A stretch of DNA of 14,797 nt, taken from assembly GCA_030638385.1 (NCBI GenBank), contig DAOWES010000111.1, positions 1 through 14,797 of the forward strand. The letters are read 5' to 3'. The stretch comes from Candidatus Cloacimonadota bacterium (GTDB taxonomy: Bacteria; Cloacimonadota; Cloacimonadia; Cloacimonadales; TCS61). The notes below the pieces were generated by a model. It was not told the origin of the DNA. It did no database searches and saw nothing but the letters and a program-made list of their open reading frames with translations. Shown here in pieces: positions 13,654 to 14,797 of this stretch. Both the position numbers and the translations under genes were made by a program. Every line of letters begins with the position of its first letter. Position 1 is the first letter of the stretch.

Positions 13654-14797
13654 TTGAATAAACATCTTGAAATTCTCTCTCCCGCCGGAAGCTTGGAGAA
13701 ACTGCAATTTGCAATTAAATACGGTGCAGATGCAGTTTATGCCGCAGGAAAAAGTTTTGGTCTTCGTGCCAAGAGTACAAATTTATCTAATGCTGAACTG
13801 AAAGAAGCTGTGGAGTATTGTCATAAGCATAATGCCAAACTCTATATCACAGTAAATATTTTTGCTCATAATGAAGATATTGATGCTTTAGCAGAATATT
13901 TGGATTTTTTACAATCGATCGAGGTAGATGCTCTTATCATTTCAGATCCGGCTGTATTTTCTTTGGCAAAACAATATGCTCCCAATATTGATATCCACAT
14001 TAGTACTCAAGCTAATATCACTTCATGGCGCTCGGTGAAATTTTGGTCAGATTTAGGAGCTTCTCGTGTTATTTTAGCACGAGAACTTACTATCTCAGAG
14101 ATAAAAGAGATTCGTGCCAAAGTTCCGGAGGTGGAGCTTGAGATGTTTGTGCATGGTGCAATGTGCATGTCTTATTCGGGAAGATGTTTGCTGAGTTCAT
14201 TTCTAAATGGTCGCGATGCCAACCGCGGAAACTGTACTCAACCTTGTCGATGGGGGTATAATTTGATAGAGAAAACTCGACCTAACGAATTATTTCCAAT
14301 TGAAGAAGATGATTATGGTACCTATATTTTAAACTCTAAAGATCTTTGTTTATTCGATCGTTTACAAGAGATTATCGATGCCGGTGTGGTGAGCCTGAAG
14401 ATCGAAGGCAGAATGAAAAGCCTCTATTATGTGGCAGTGGTGACAAGGGCTTATAAAACAGCTATTCAGCTTTTACAAGCCAATAAACCGGTTGCAGAAT
14501 ATTTGCGAGCTGAGCTGGATAAAGTAAGCCATCGTAATTACACAGATGGATTTTTTGATAGCTTTGATTCAATGAGCACCCAATATCACCAAACTTCCAG
14601 TTACATTCGAGAATATCAATTTATAGGTGAAATCATTGAGCATGAACCCAAAGTAATTATCTCAATTCGAGCTAAATTCTCTTTAGGTGATGAAATCGAA
14701 TTTATCTTTCCCGATTCTCAGCACGACTTTTCTCATAAAGTATTCGAGATTTTGGATATGGAAGGCAAACAGTTGGAATTTACAAAACCAAATACCT
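13654..14797 (+). CDS. Peptidase U32 family protein (TrhP/RlhA/UbiU-like), partial at right edge
   Basis: The frame opens at TTG (13654-13656) and runs to the right edge, giving 381 residues. The TTG is chosen because the conserved family start (HLEILSPAGSLEKLQFAI) begins three residues later, GGAG/GAGG lie 4-7 bases upstream, and no ATG is available before it. The U32 signature fits exactly: E-x-F-x2-G-A-M-C-x4-G-x-C-x-L-S, with C171 and C178. C194 (GNCTQPCRW) and C232 (SKDLC) complete a set that matches, in order and spacing, the [4Fe-4S] ligands of UbiU (C169, C176, C193, C232). Despite the family name, studied members are iron-sulfur RNA or ubiquinone hydroxylation factors: TrhP makes ho5U34 in tRNA and RlhA hydroxylates 23S rRNA. 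RNA modification is the likelier role here; which RNA cannot be told. It is 13 bases after rho and probably cotranscribed. Confidence 0.9.
   Translation, partial: MNKHLEILSPAGSLEKLQFAIKYGADAVYAAGKSFGLRAKSTNLSNAELKEAVEYCHKHNAKLYITVNIFAHNEDIDALAEYLDFLQSIEVDALIISDPAVFSLAKQYAPNIDIHISTQANITSWRSVKFWSDLGASRVILARELTISEIKEIRAKVPEVELEMFVHGAMCMSYSGRCLLSSFLNGRDANRGNCTQPCRWGYNLIEKTRPNELFPIEEDDYGTYILNSKDLCLFDRLQEIIDAGVVSLKIEGRMKSLYYVAVVTRAYKTAIQLLQANKPVAEYLRAELDKVSHRNYTDGFFDSFDSMSTQYHQTSSYIREYQFIGEIIEHEPKVIISIRAKFSLGDEIEFIFPDSQHDFSHKVFEILDMEGKQLEFTKPNT

Noticed and set aside
1..14797. tRNA, rRNA, CRISPR, insertion sequence, prophage or defence genes
   Set aside because: None was seen on either strand; gene content is core and base composition looks even across the window.

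Overview
The window is an ordinary-looking stretch of an AT-rich bacterial chromosome. It has eight intact or nearly intact housekeeping and energy genes, one partial gene at each edge counted among them or alongside, and no rRNA, tRNA, CRISPR, insertion sequence or phage gene that I can see. The host is a Gram-negative-type (diderm) bacterium: one gene encodes a secreted patatin fused to a POTRA domain and an outer-membrane barrel. It probably lives anaerobically, because the EtfA carries an N-terminal two-cluster ferredoxin domain of the kind found in electron-bifurcating ETFs, and a membrane pyrophosphatase of K+-dependent, Na+-type signature is present. The combination and base composition would fit a Cloacimonadota-like lineage, but that is a guess and not a phylogenetic result.

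Layout. Positions 1-723 (minus): start and first 241 residues of an amidohydrolase that runs off the left edge. Positions 947-2128 (minus): EtfA with a ferredoxin domain, no EtfB partner visible, closed by a minus-strand intrinsic terminator. Positions 2129-2733: about 600 bases without a gene between the divergent etfA and lepA; it holds putative promoters, a perfect palindrome and a structured, repeat-rich patch. Positions 2734-4536 (plus): lepA with a TTG start and a striking Gly-to-Cys change in the P-loop. Positions 4653-6956 (plus): membrane pyrophosphatase, closed by a textbook terminator. Positions 7081-9210 (plus): type Vd patatin autotransporter, starting only about 25 bases after that terminator. 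Positions 9357-11690 (plus): lon, overlapping by ATGA with a small DUF4911-like gene (11687-11947). Positions 11948-12383: non-coding, with a long hairpin and a good promoter for rho. Positions 12384-13640 (plus): rho, followed 13 bases later by a U32-family (TrhP/RlhA/UbiU-like) gene that runs off the right edge.

The genes do not form one pathway. Two small operons are clear: lon with the DUF4911-like gene (translationally coupled) and rho with the U32 gene. EtfA and the pyrophosphatase both belong to energy conservation in anaerobes. I found no convincing previously undescribed multi-gene system. The items most worth following are the LepA P-loop substitution, the small protein coupled to Lon, the structured patch at 2430-2495, and the terminator placed directly before the patatin gene.
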